Source of the DNA: Planctomycetaceae bacterium
Lineage (GTDB): Bacteria > Planctomycetota > Planctomycetia > Pirellulales > PNKZ01
Direction of reading: 5' to 3'
DNA length: 37,739 bases
Assembly: GCA_016793115.1 (NCBI GenBank)
Contig: JAEUIN010000072.1
Coordinates: 1-37,739, forward strand
The notes under the pieces: model-generated
Told to the model about the DNA's origin: nothing
The model's input: only the letters and a program-made list of their open reading frames with translations
Database searches by the model: none
Shown: one piece after another, positions 1-7,677 of the stretch
Layout: every line of letters begins with the position of its first letter
Position numbering within the stretch: the stretch's first letter is position 1
Made by a program: the position numbers and the translations under genes

Positions 1-1668
1 GAACTTGACTTCGCGACCGTTGGCGTCGAGACACTGAATGGCCAGGTGCTCGGGCGCAACTCCTTCACGGCTAAAGACTTGCACCGTCAGACCGGCTTCG
101 TCTTCCAGCTTGGCCAATTCCCGCCGCTTGCGGTTGTTGAGGTAGTGGGCCACCTCGTCCGCCACGGTCACGGAGACCCGGCTCACGCCATCCTCTTGCG
201 AAGCCAGCATCAAGGCGCGAATCACCTCGATCGCCATGCTCTCCGACGTCTTCACGAAGCCCGTTCCATTGCAGTTGGGGCAGTTGTCGAACACGCTCCG
301 CTTGATGCTCGGGCGGATACGCTGCCGCGTCATTTCCACCAGGCCGAACGGGCTGGTGCGGAGGATCTTCGTGCGCGCCCGGTCGCGCTTCACGGCGTCG
401 CGCAGCGCTCGCTCGACTCCGCGACGATGCCGTTCCTTGCGCATGTCGATGAAGTCGTTGACGATCACGCCGCCGAGATCGCGGAGGCGAATCTGGCGGG
501 CGATTTCTTTCGCCGCCAGCAGGTTCATCTGGTAGGCCGTTTCTTCGGCGTTGTTGTCCGCGCGGAAGTTACCGCTGTTGACGTCGATCGCCACCAGCGC
601 TTCGGTCTGGTCGATGACGATGCTGCCCCCTTGCTTGAGCGGCACCTTGCGTTGATGAATCCGGGCGATCTCGTCGTCGAGGTTGTACTTATGGAAAAGC
701 GGTTCGCGCCCTTCATAGAGATGCAACCGGCTGGCGTAGCGCGGCATCACGATCTGTAAGAACTCCTTGGCCCGCTCATAGGCCGTCGGCTCGTCGATTT
801 GAATAGCGTCGACGTCGGCGGTGAAGATGTCGCGAATCGTGCGGATGACGATGTCGCTTTCTTCGTAGATGCAGCAGGGGCCTTCTTCCTTTTTCAGGCG
901 GCGGACGATCACCTTCCAGAGCCGCAGCAGGTAGGCCAAATCGCGCGAGATTTCCTTCTTCGTCCGATCGACGCCGGCCGTGCGGACGATGAAGCCGAGA
1001 CCCTTGGGCGGGTTGAGCTCGAGCATGATGTCGCGGAGCGTGCGGCGGGCCTGTTCGTCTTCGATTTTGCGCGAGACGCCCACCCGGCCGAGCGCCGGCA
1101 TCAGCACCACGTAGCGGCCCGGAATGCTGACGTACGTCGAGAGGGTCGGCCCTTTCGTGCCGATGCCTTCCTTGATCACCTGCACGAGCACTTCGTCGCC
1201 GCGGCGGAGAATGTCTTGAATCGGCGGCTTTACGCGGGGCCGAGCCCCGGGACGCGGCCCGCGCGGCCGGCGGCGGGCCGGAGCGCCGCCGTGCGACTCG
1301 GAACCGGCGGCGACCGGTTCGTCGCCGTCGCCGTGATCGTCGTCGCCGTCATCGACGTCGTCGTCGGCCATGTCGTAGCGGCGATAGTCGGGATCGTCGA
1401 GCGGCTTGGTCGGGTCGAGGCCGCCTTGGCGATAGTATTGCGGTTCGATGTCGCTGATGTGCAGGAAGCCGTTGCGGCCGACGCCGAAATCGACGAACGC
1501 GGCTTGAATGCTCGGCTCGAGGTTGACGACCTTGCCCTTGTAGATGTTGCCGACGTAGTTGTTCTGGCTCGAGCGCTCGATGTAGAGTTCTTCGAGTTGA
1601 TTGTCTTCAATGATCGCGATCCGGCATTCTTCCGACTGCGAGACGTTGATCAGCATTTCTTGTTTCAT
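1..1668 (-). CDS. rng: Ribonuclease E/G family endoribonuclease (C-terminus cut by window edge)
   Basis: Single-strand-specific endoribonuclease acting in mRNA decay and rRNA/tRNA maturation in the cytoplasm. The 556 visible codons contain the N-terminal S1-type RNA-binding region, the DNase I-like catalytic core and the zinc-link. Asp362 (AIDVNS) and Asp405 (VNDFIDM) are 43 residues apart, the same spacing as the catalytic pair Asp303/Asp346 of E. coli RNase E. The zinc-link CPNCNGTG starts at Cys463. An unusual insertion of about 48 residues (roughly 100-147), first Asp-rich and then Arg/Pro-rich, splits the S1 region. The start ATG at 1668 gives MKQEMLINV, a normal family start. The reading frame is still open at base 1, so the stop lies outside the window. 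The DUF2344 gene lies 103 bp upstream on the same strand. RNase E and RNase G cannot be separated without the C-terminus. Confidence 0.93.
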   Translation of the reverse strand, partial: MKQEMLINVSQSEECRIAIIEDNQLEELYIERSSQNNYVGNIYKGKVVNLEPSIQAAFVDFGVGRNGFLHISDIEPQYYRQGGLDPTKPLDDPDYRRYDMADDDVDDGDDDHGDGDEPVAAGSESHGGAPARRRPRGPRPGARPRVKPPIQDILRRGDEVLVQVIKEGIGTKGPTLSTYVSIPGRYVVLMPALGRVGVSRKIEDEQARRTLRDIMLELNPPKGLGFIVRTAGVDRTKKEISRDLAYLLRLWKVIVRRLKKEEGPCCIYEESDIVIRTIRDIFTADVDAIQIDEPTAYERAKEFLQIVMPRYASRLHLYEGREPLFHKYNLDDEIARIHQRKVPLKQGGSIVIDQTEALVAIDVNSGNFRADNNAEETAYQMNLLAAKEIARQIRLRDLGGVIVNDFIDMRKERHRRGVERALRDAVKRDRARTKILRTSPFGLVEMTRQRIRPSIKRSVFDNCPNCNGTGFVKTSESMAIEVIRALMLASQEDGVSRVSVTVADEVAHYLNNRKRRELAKLEDEAGLTVQVFSREGVAPEHLAIQCLDANGREVKF

Positions 1669-1771
1669 GGAGCAAACTTTCCGTTCCGGCTAGGTGTGAG
1701 TACGCACCGCCGCCCGCGCCCTGAGGCGCAACCGCGGACGGAGACGAATTCGCGAGCGACGCCGCGCCGGC

Positions 1772-2530
1772 TCATCCGGAGACCTCCACGCGGGTGCGCG
1801 TGAGCAGCACGCCCGCCTGTTCGAGGTCGGTGAGATGGAGCCAAGCGAGCAAGTCGCGCGGGCGAACGGCTCCCCCTTGTCCGAGCGTCAGGCGCATCCG
1901 GAGCGCGCCGTCGGCCAATTCCAGCTTTTGCACGGTGGCGGGCAGCCGCTCCGGGCAAGGCTTGGCGTCGGCGACGGGTGCAGCGACGGCCGTCGCCGCG
2001 GCGACGGGCGCGGCATCGACTTGCGATGCGGCGTCCGAGCGAGGCTCGACCGAGGGTGCGGCGGCGGACGTCGATTCCTGGGCCGACGACGATGCGGACG
2101 CCGCAACGCTTGCGGCCTCCGCCTCGCGCCAACGCTCGATCCGCTCCGCCACGGCCGCCGTGCGGTCGTCGGGGATGCGGATCTCGTATTCGGCGGCCTG
2201 CGGTTGCGAGAACCGCAGGCCTGCGGGGATGCGTTCGCAGGAGTTGATTGCGATGCCGAGCGGTGCGCGGGCGTTGAGCGCCGCGACCAACTCGGCCGGT
2301 TCGTAATCTTGCTCCATTTCCAACTCGACGACCTCGTCGAGTCCGCGGATGCCGACCGCCAGCGCCGAAGGAAAATGAATCTTCGGTCGCTTGTGGAAAC
2401 CTTCGGTTTGCGCGGGCCGGAGTTCGGCGCGGCGCAACAAACGTTCCCACACGCGCAGCAGGTCGTGATGACCGAGCAGGCGTTGGTCGAGCTCTTTGCG
2501 GAAGCGAATGCGTACTTTGGGACGAACCAT
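1772..2530 (-). CDS. DUF2344 (radical SAM-linked) protein
   Basis: A 252-residue protein. The N-terminal half (MVRPKVRIRFRKELDQR, then LLGHHDLLRVWERLLRR and a FHKRPKIHFPSALAVG motif) matches the DUF2344 family (TIGR03936-like). In many bacteria this domain is fused to, or encoded beside, a radical SAM protein and sits next to rne/rng. Biochemical function is unknown. The RNase E/G gene follows directly, which is the usual neighbour, but no radical SAM gene is present in the window. Between about residues 140 and 195 there is an Ala/Ser-rich low-complexity stretch that separates the N-terminal core from a conserved-looking C-terminus (LELADGALRMRL). The ATG at 2530 was chosen because it begins the conserved MVRxKVRIRF start. 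An in-frame extension to 2614 adds only low-complexity residues. Confidence 0.82.
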   Translation of the reverse strand: MVRPKVRIRFRKELDQRLLGHHDLLRVWERLLRRAELRPAQTEGFHKRPKIHFPSALAVGIRGLDEVVELEMEQDYEPAELVAALNARAPLGIAINSCERIPAGLRFSQPQAAEYEIRIPDDRTAAVAERIERWREAEAASVAASASSSAQESTSAAAPSVEPRSDAASQVDAAPVAAATAVAAPVADAKPCPERLPATVQKLELADGALRMRLTLGQGGAVRPRDLLAWLHLTDLEQAGVLLTRTRVEVSG

Positions 2531-2653
2531 GGAGACTGGTTCCGTCGACCGCGCCGCCGATGGCGCGGTCGACCTACTAAGTGATTTCGTAACGACGATT
2601 TCTCGAACTAACACGATCGCCGGTCGCGCGAGCCGTTCGGCGCGCCTTGCGAT

Positions 2654-4396
2654 TTAGCGATCGTCGTGCGATTCGGGCAGAACCTTCTTCAATTCCTCCT
2701 TTAGGAAATTGCGAATATTGCGAGCGTTCTCCATCGTCAGAGCCCGCGCCGCCGTGGCGCGGCACTGTTCGACGGTGACGCTGCGAATGACTCGTTTGAT
2801 TTCGTAGACGGCGCTGGGCGGCACGCTCAAGCAGCGCAGGCCCAGCCCCAACAACAACATGGTGTAAGTGGTGCTGCCGCTCATCTGCCCGCACAGGCTG
2901 ACGGGCAGGTTGCGGCGCTCGGCGGCGCGGATCGTCATGTCGATCAACCGCAGCAGCGCGGGATCGGACGAACTATACAAATCGGCGACGTCTTTATTGC
3001 CGCGGTCGACGGCGAGCGTGTATTGGATGAGGTCGTTCGTGCCGATAGACAGGAAGTCGACTTCTTCGACGAATTGATCGAGCATAATGACGGCCGACGG
3101 GACTTCGACCATCATGCCGACCTTGACGTTGCGCGAGAACGGCAGGCCGCTTTCCACCAGATCGTCGACCACGTCGGCCAAGATCATCTTCGCTTGGCGC
3201 AGCTCGTGGAGCGACGAAATCAACGGAAACATGATGTGGACTTCGCCGAGCGCCGCCGCGCGGAGCAAAGCCCGCAACTGCGTTTTGAACAGCGGCACGT
3301 TGCGGAGCGAGAGGCGAATGCTGCGCAGCCCGAGCGGGCTCGAATCTTGGCTGCCGTTGCCTCCCCAGAGTTTGTCGGCTCCGAGGTCGAGCGTGCGGAT
3401 GACGACCGGCCGGCCTTGCATCGCCTGCACGACGTCGGCATAGGCCTTGTAGTGGTCTTCTTCGCCGGGCACGGCGTCGCTGCCGAGATAGAGAAACTCG
3501 GTGCGATAAAGGCCGATGCCGTCGACGGCGCGCTCCAAGCAATGCGGCGCCTCGCTGGGGAACTCGATGTTGCCCATGAGATGAATGCGCGTGCCGTCGA
3601 GCGTCTCGGCGGGAACGTCGCGCAGTTCTTCAAGCTTTTCGTGGCGGCGCCGCTCTTGCTCGACTTCGAAGCGATAGCGGGCGATCGTCTCTTCGTCGGG
3701 CTGGAGGATCACGAGGCCCGAGTTGCCGTCGACGATCACCAAGTCGCCGCCGGAGACGTCGTTCAAGAACGGCCCGGTGCCGACGACGGCGGGAATCTCC
3801 ATGCCTTCGGCGACGATCGCCGTGTGGCCGGCCGCGCCGCCGATTTCCGTGACGAAGCCCATCACGAAGCGGCGATCGAGGGCCGCGGTTTCGCTGGGCG
3901 TGAGGTTGTAGGCGAGAATCAGAACCGGCGAGGTCAAGTTCGAGAGCTCCTCGCGCGGCTTGCCCAAGAGCACGCGGAGCAAGCGGCGCTCGATGTCGAC
4001 GATGTCGTTGGAGCGCTCGGCGAGGAAGCTACTTTCGAGCGACTGGAACACGCGCGCGTAGCGACGGAGCACACGGCTGACGGCGTATTCCGGCGAGTAG
4101 TGCCGGACGCGGATCGACTCGTCCAACTCGGCCCGGAGCCGGGCGTCGCCCAACATCTGCAGGTGGGCGTCGAAGATGGCGGCATACTGCGGACCGAGCT
4201 CGCGGGCGACGGTGTCGCGGTGGCTTTCCGTCTGGGCGCGGGTTTCTTCGAAGGCCCGGTTCAGCCGGTCGAGCTCGCTGTCGACCGCGTCGCGCGCGAC
4301 GAAGCGGCGGGGGATGCGAAATCCCTCGTTGTCCAACACGAACGCTTCGCCGACGGCGACGCCGGGCGAAACCGCGATGCCTTGCAGCTTCTGCAT
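2654..4396 (-). CDS. ptsI: Phosphoenolpyruvate-protein phosphotransferase (PTS Enzyme I)
   Basis: Transfers phosphate from PEP to HPr, the first step of the phosphotransferase relay, in the cytoplasm. The 580-residue product has normal Enzyme I length with no GAF domain. The phospho-histidine is His191 in GGAAGHTAI (E. coli His189), and the catalytic cysteine is Cys502 in SLCGQMSG, the same number as in E. coli. The PEP-binding SIGTNDLIQYTL signature is present. The usual CGEMAG motif around the cysteine reads CGQMSG. I chose ATG 4396 (MQKLQGIAVSPGVA) because the upstream extension to 4438 is Arg-rich and non-conserved. It follows ptsH after a 321-bp gap on the same strand. No sugar-specific EIIB/EIIC is seen here. 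Confidence 0.96.
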   Translation of the reverse strand: MQKLQGIAVSPGVAVGEAFVLDNEGFRIPRRFVARDAVDSELDRLNRAFEETRAQTESHRDTVARELGPQYAAIFDAHLQMLGDARLRAELDESIRVRHYSPEYAVSRVLRRYARVFQSLESSFLAERSNDIVDIERRLLRVLLGKPREELSNLTSPVLILAYNLTPSETAALDRRFVMGFVTEIGGAAGHTAIVAEGMEIPAVVGTGPFLNDVSGGDLVIVDGNSGLVILQPDEETIARYRFEVEQERRRHEKLEELRDVPAETLDGTRIHLMGNIEFPSEAPHCLERAVDGIGLYRTEFLYLGSDAVPGEEDHYKAYADVVQAMQGRPVVIRTLDLGADKLWGGNGSQDSSPLGLRSIRLSLRNVPLFKTQLRALLRAAALGEVHIMFPLISSLHELRQAKMILADVVDDLVESGLPFSRNVKVGMMVEVPSAVIMLDQFVEEVDFLSIGTNDLIQYTLAVDRGNKDVADLYSSSDPALLRLIDMTIRAAERRNLPVSLCGQMSGSTTYTMLLLGLGLRCLSVPPSAVYEIKRVIRSVTVEQCRATAARALTMENARNIRNFLKEELKKVLPESHDDR

Positions 4397-4717
4397 CCGC
4401 TTCCTTCGCGGCGCACGGCGTGCGGGAGTACGACGCAACGCGATGCCGCGCGGGCCAATCGGGGGAAGACCCGATGTTCGGCCGTTCGCGGAGTGCGCCG
4501 TCGTCTCGACCGCGGGCAGGCGTCGACGGACGATCGGCTTAGCGATCGTGCGCGGCGCCCCGTGCTCCGGTTCGTAATGTGTTTTCGCGGCGATCGACGC
4601 GGCCTGGCCCCGACGGCTCGGCTCGTGCGGGCGATCGCTTCACTCTGGTCTCAAACTCTATTCGGGCGTTGTACGGGCTGTTCGGGCGTCGGCTCGGGGA
4701 GAGCGCCGCGGGGCGGG
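4397..4717. other. Gene-free gap between ptsH and ptsI
   Basis: These 321 bp hold no credible gene on either strand; the frames open here are shadows or extensions of neighbours. The one structure seen is a short inverted repeat, ATCGGG at 4458-4463 and CCCGAT at 4470-4475 with a 6-nt loop. The gap is long for genes that are normally tightly linked, so ptsI may have its own promoter here, but I cannot point to one. Confidence 0.5.
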
Positions 4718-5002
4718 TCACTCCTCGACGTCGACGTAGGAGTCGAGGAACTCGGCCAAGGCGGCGACCGCCGCTTCGGCGTCGTCGCCGCGACACTCCA
4801 CGACGATCTCGTCGCCGCACTTCGCGGCCAACGTCAGCAGCGAGAGCATGCTGCGACCGTCGCTGCGGGCGGAATCCTTCACGACCTCGATCTGACACTT
4901 GTAGCGATGCGCAAGCTTCACGAACTGGCTCCACGGCCGCAAATGCAGGCCGTTGGCCGGTTTCACCTTGTAGCGCCGCGTCGCGACGGGGACATCGCTC
5001 AT
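4718..5002 (-). CDS. ptsH: Phosphocarrier protein HPr
   Basis: Small cytoplasmic phosphocarrier that accepts phosphate from Enzyme I and passes it to EIIA. It has 94 residues, the normal size. The phosphorylated histidine is His20 in NGLHLRPW, where the usual motif is GLHARPA. The regulatory serine equivalent to Ser46 is Ser51 in GRSMLSLL; the offset of five residues is the same for both sites. The C-terminus ends in an acidic SYVDVEE tail. The start ATG (5002) lies 2 bp after the stop codon of the EIIA gene, so the two are certainly co-transcribed and probably translationally coupled. No HPr kinase gene is visible in the window, so whether Ser51 is used cannot be told. Confidence 0.95.
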   Translation of the reverse strand: MSDVPVATRRYKVKPANGLHLRPWSQFVKLAHRYKCQIEVVKDSARSDGRSMLSLLTLAAKCGDEIVVECRGDDAEAAVAALAEFLDSYVDVEE

Positions 5003-5004
5003 CG

Positions 5005-5481
5005 CTACGAAACGAATTGATTGTTGTCCGCTTCATCCAGCAATTGCAGGATTTGCTCGGCGGTGGTGGCGTTCTTGAGGAACTTGCAGAAAGAATCGTC
5101 GCGCAGTTGCCGCGACACGTTCTCGAGCGCTCGCAAGTGGTCGCTCGGGCGATCGTGGGGCGAAATGAGCATGAAGAAGAGGTACACTTTTTCGCCGTCG
5201 AGGCTGTCGAAATCGACCCCGTCGTGGCTCACCGCGACCGCGCCGACGAGCTTCTTGACGCTCGTGTGCTTGGTGTGCGGGACGGCGACGCCGCGGCCGA
5301 TGCCGGTGCTTCCCAATTCCTCGCGCTTCAGAATGGCCTTCACGATCCCTTCTTGTTCGGCAACTTCGAGCTTGCCCGCGTCGATCAGCGATTGCACCAT
5401 CGCGCGGATCACGCCTTCTTTCGTGTCGGCGGAGAGGTCGGCGGTGACCGCTTGCCGCTCCACGAAGTCGGAGAACTTCAT
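5005..5481 (-). CDS. ptsN: PTS EIIA domain protein, PtsN/fructose type
   Basis: A single-domain EIIA of 158 residues that would accept phosphate from HPr. The active histidine is His69 in GVAVPHTKH, preceded by STGIGRG, the classic EIIA(Fru)/EIIA(Ntr) signature. No EIIB or EIIC partner is attached or nearby, and it sits directly downstream of hpf, an arrangement known from nitrogen-PTS loci, so a regulatory role is more likely than sugar uptake. A good ribosome binding site (GAGGAG about 6 nt before the ATG at 5481) supports the start. Assignment as PtsN rather than a fructose EIIA rests on context. Confidence 0.9.
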   Translation of the reverse strand: MKFSDFVERQAVTADLSADTKEGVIRAMVQSLIDAGKLEVAEQEGIVKAILKREELGSTGIGRGVAVPHTKHTSVKKLVGAVAVSHDGVDFDSLDGEKVYLFFMLISPHDRPSDHLRALENVSRQLRDDSFCKFLKNATTAEQILQLLDEADNNQFVS

Positions 5482-5508
5482 TCCACACTCCTCAGATCAT
5501 GTCGTTCG

Positions 5509-5537
5509 CCGGCCGGCACTCAGATCGAACCGGCCGG
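5509..5537. repeat. Inverted repeat between hpf and ptsN
   Basis: CCGGCCGG at 5509-5516 is repeated at 5530-5537 with a 13-nt loop. The octamer is self-complementary, so it can form an 8-bp stem in RNA. It lies in the 128-bp hpf-ptsN gap and could attenuate or process the transcript. There is no T-run on the minus strand that would make it a classical terminator. Confidence 0.4.
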
Positions 5538-5609
5538 GCGTTGATGAGTTCACGTCGTATCAATCGGGGGCCCGACCGCACGCGGCGGCCGGACTTAATA
5601 TTCGAAATA

Positions 5610-5954
5610 CTATTCCGCTTCGCCGGTTTGCTCGGCCGCTTGCTGACGCAGGCCGGGACCGCGATGCTCTTGGACTTTCTCTTTATACTTCCGCAGCTGT
5701 TGTTCCAGCTTGTGGATCACGCCGTCGACGGCCGTCATGAATTCGCCGTCGGACTCTTTGGCCACGAAGTCGTGCTTGTGTTCGGCGTTGACGCGGAGTT
5801 CGACTTCCGTGTGCGTCGAGTCTTGGAGATCGACCGTAAGTTCGACTTCCGTAAGACGTTCGAACAGCCGGGTGAGCTTCTCCAGCTTCGCTCTCAGCTT
5901 TTCTTGGGTCGCTTCGCTTAAATGGCCGTGGCGGGCCGAAATCTTGATCTGCAC
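5610..5954 (-). CDS. hpf: Ribosome hibernation-promoting factor, short HPF/YfiA type
   Basis: Binds the 30S decoding region and silences ribosomes during stationary phase or starvation. The 114-residue product starts VQIKISARHGHLSEATQEKL and contains ELTVDLQD, VELRVNAEHKHDFVAKESDGEFMTAVDGVIHKLEQQLRKYK segments typical of the family (beta-alpha-beta-beta-beta-alpha). It is the short form without the long-HPF C-terminal dimerisation domain. I chose GTG 5954 because family members begin at the QIKISARHG strand. A TTG at 5993 would add 13 non-conserved residues, and no clear ribosome binding site decides between them. It heads the ptsN-ptsH-ptsI group, as hpf often does near ptsN. Confidence 0.9.
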   Translation of the reverse strand: MQIKISARHGHLSEATQEKLRAKLEKLTRLFERLTEVELTVDLQDSTHTEVELRVNAEHKHDFVAKESDGEFMTAVDGVIHKLEQQLRKYKEKVQEHRGPGLRQQAAEQTGEAE

Positions 5955-6183
5955 CGATGACGTCTCTGCTGCGGGAAGGGGAGACGGGCGCAAGTCCCGT
6001 CGGGTACTGCGATTTCGAAGTCGGTCATTCTAGTGCCGGGGCCGATTCTCCACAACGACCGGCGTTCTAGGCGAGGGGGTAAATCGTTGCCGGCATAGAC
6101 TTTATCGCAACATTTGTCGGTTTGCCGCGACGGACTGTCGTCGACCGCGCGGCGGCTGTCGCCGATCTCGGTAGGGGCGTGCG

Positions 6184-7482
6184 CTAGGAAAGCTGGGCAA
6201 TCTCTCGTTCCAACGCTTTGCGGTAGCGGAAGTGATCGACTTCCAGCCGATGTCGCTCCGAATCGAGGTAGCGGGCTCCGCCGCTCAGGTCGGCAGCGGT
6301 TCGCTTTCGCGATCGAAATGCTTCGGCCTCGGGTCGGCGGCCCGCGATCGCGCGCAGGTATCGAGCGACGAGTTCCGCCTGCCGGCCGACGAGGCCGAAC
6401 TGCCCGCTGTCGGGCTGGATCAGGCCGACGACGAACAGGTCGTCGCGCTCGGGGTGGAACACGTTGAGATAAAGTCGCGGCTTGCCGTCGCGCCAGTTAA
6501 GCAACGCGCGATCGAGGAACGGGAACGAAATCTTGTAGCCCGTCGCGTAGATAATCAGATCGACCAATTCGTGCGAACCGTCTGCGAAGCGGACTTGGTC
6601 GCCGCAAAGCTCGGCGACATCGGGCTTGGGCGCGATGCGGCCGTGCGCCAGATAGTAGAAGAGTTGCTGATTGATGATCGGGTGCGATTCAAACAACTTG
6701 TGATCAGGCTTACGCAGCCCATAGCGACCGGGCGGACCGAACGCGGTTCGCTCGATGATCGTCGCCAGGCCGCGGCGGATGAATTGGGGGACGCGCCACT
6801 CAAGCAGGTTTTCATTCAGCCGATCGATCGGTGCGCCGCGCCAAAACTTCGGCAGGTAGTGGTAGCCGCGGCGCGTGCTGTGAAACGTGCGCTCCGCGTG
6901 CTGGGCCGCTTCGACGGCGATGTCGCACCCGGAGTTGCCGGCCCCGACGACGAGCACCCGCCGGCCGGCGAAAATCTCGGGCGTCTTGTAGTCGGCGGAG
7001 TGAAGTTGCGTGCCGTGAAACGCACCGGCGATCGTCGGCCGCCGCGGGTCCCAGTTGTGACCGTTGGCGACGACCAGCCCGCGATAGAGTCGCGTGGCGC
7101 CGCCGGCGAGGCGCACGGACCACTTCGCATCGCCGACTTCTTGCACGTTTTCGATCGTTTGGCCGAACTCGATTCGGTCGTATAAGCCGAAGCGGCGCGC
7201 GTACGCGCGCAGATACTCGAAGATTTGTTTGTGGTGCGGATACGGCGGGTACTCCCGGGGCATGGGGAAGTCGGCGTATTCCGTAAGCCGTTTGGAGCTG
7301 ATGGTGTGCGTCGAGGCGTACACGCGGCTGAAGGGGCGGCCGTAGTACCAATTGCCGCCGACGTCGTCTTCGCGCTCCAGGCAATCGAACGAAATGCCGG
7401 CTTCGGCGAACGCCTTGGCCGCCGCCAAGCCGGACGAGCCGGCCCCTACGATGCAAAACTTGTCGGAACGATCGTCGATCAT
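6184..7482 (-). CDS. Flavin-containing monooxygenase-like NAD(P)/FAD oxidoreductase
   Basis: A 432-residue class B flavoprotein monooxygenase relative. An FAD-binding GAGSSG lies at residues 13-18. The FMO identifying motif FHGTQLHSADY lies at 155-165 and fits FxGxxxHxxxY. A second dinucleotide motif GAGNSG, for NADPH, is at 180-185. A late LIIYATGY motif completes the set. There is no signal peptide or membrane segment, so it is expected to be cytosolic. Such enzymes oxygenate soft nucleophiles (N or S) or perform Baeyer-Villiger oxidation; the substrate here cannot be inferred. It lies 230 bp upstream of hpf and probably forms a separate transcription unit. The ATG at 7482 directly precedes the conserved N-terminal Rossmann strand. 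Confidence 0.88.
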   Translation of the reverse strand: MIDDRSDKFCIVGAGSSGLAAAKAFAEAGISFDCLEREDDVGGNWYYGRPFSRVYASTHTISSKRLTEYADFPMPREYPPYPHHKQIFEYLRAYARRFGLYDRIEFGQTIENVQEVGDAKWSVRLAGGATRLYRGLVVANGHNWDPRRPTIAGAFHGTQLHSADYKTPEIFAGRRVLVVGAGNSGCDIAVEAAQHAERTFHSTRRGYHYLPKFWRGAPIDRLNENLLEWRVPQFIRRGLATIIERTAFGPPGRYGLRKPDHKLFESHPIINQQLFYYLAHGRIAPKPDVAELCGDQVRFADGSHELVDLIIYATGYKISFPFLDRALLNWRDGKPRLYLNVFHPERDDLFVVGLIQPDSGQFGLVGRQAELVARYLRAIAGRRPEAEAFRSRKRTAADLSGGARYLDSERHRLEVDHFRYRKALEREIAQLS

Positions 7483-7499
7483 TCCATCATTCTAATTCG

Positions 7500-7677
7500 C
7501 CGCGGAGATTCGACACAGAGGACGAAGGCTTCACCACAGGGGCACGGAGGACGCTGAGAAATGCAGACAGACAGTCTTCTCGTTCTCGGGCGGCCGAAAA
7601 ACTGAGAAAAGAATCGAATCGGAACGTCAGCTCTGCTCCCTTCCTCTCTGTGTTCTCGGTGCCTCCGTTGTGAAATA
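7500..7677. repeat. Imperfect long inverted repeat filling an intergenic gap
   Basis: Between the flavoprotein gene and the S9-like gene, the left arm around 7530-7562 (TTCACCACAGGGGCACGGAG...) pairs imperfectly with the right arm around 7640-7676, whose complement begins TTCACAACGGAGGCACCGAG. About 22 of 32 compared positions match. Both arms carry the CACAGAG / CACGGAG style of purine-rich repeat that I recognise as common between genes in planctomycetes and some other bacteria. No protein is encoded. It could be a small non-autonomous mobile repeat or a transcript-stabilising hairpin. Confidence 0.5.

Noticed and set aside
46..1803. Two plus-strand open frames opposite RNase E/G
   Set aside because: The minus strand carries the conserved catalytic and zinc-link residues; the plus frames are shadows.
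3023..5020. 665-residue open frame antisense to ptsI and ptsH
   Set aside because: It is the mirror of conserved PTS genes, with no motif of its own.
7500..7677. CRISPR-like repeat array
   Set aside because: There are only two arms in inverted orientation, with no regular direct repeats or spacers and no cas genes.
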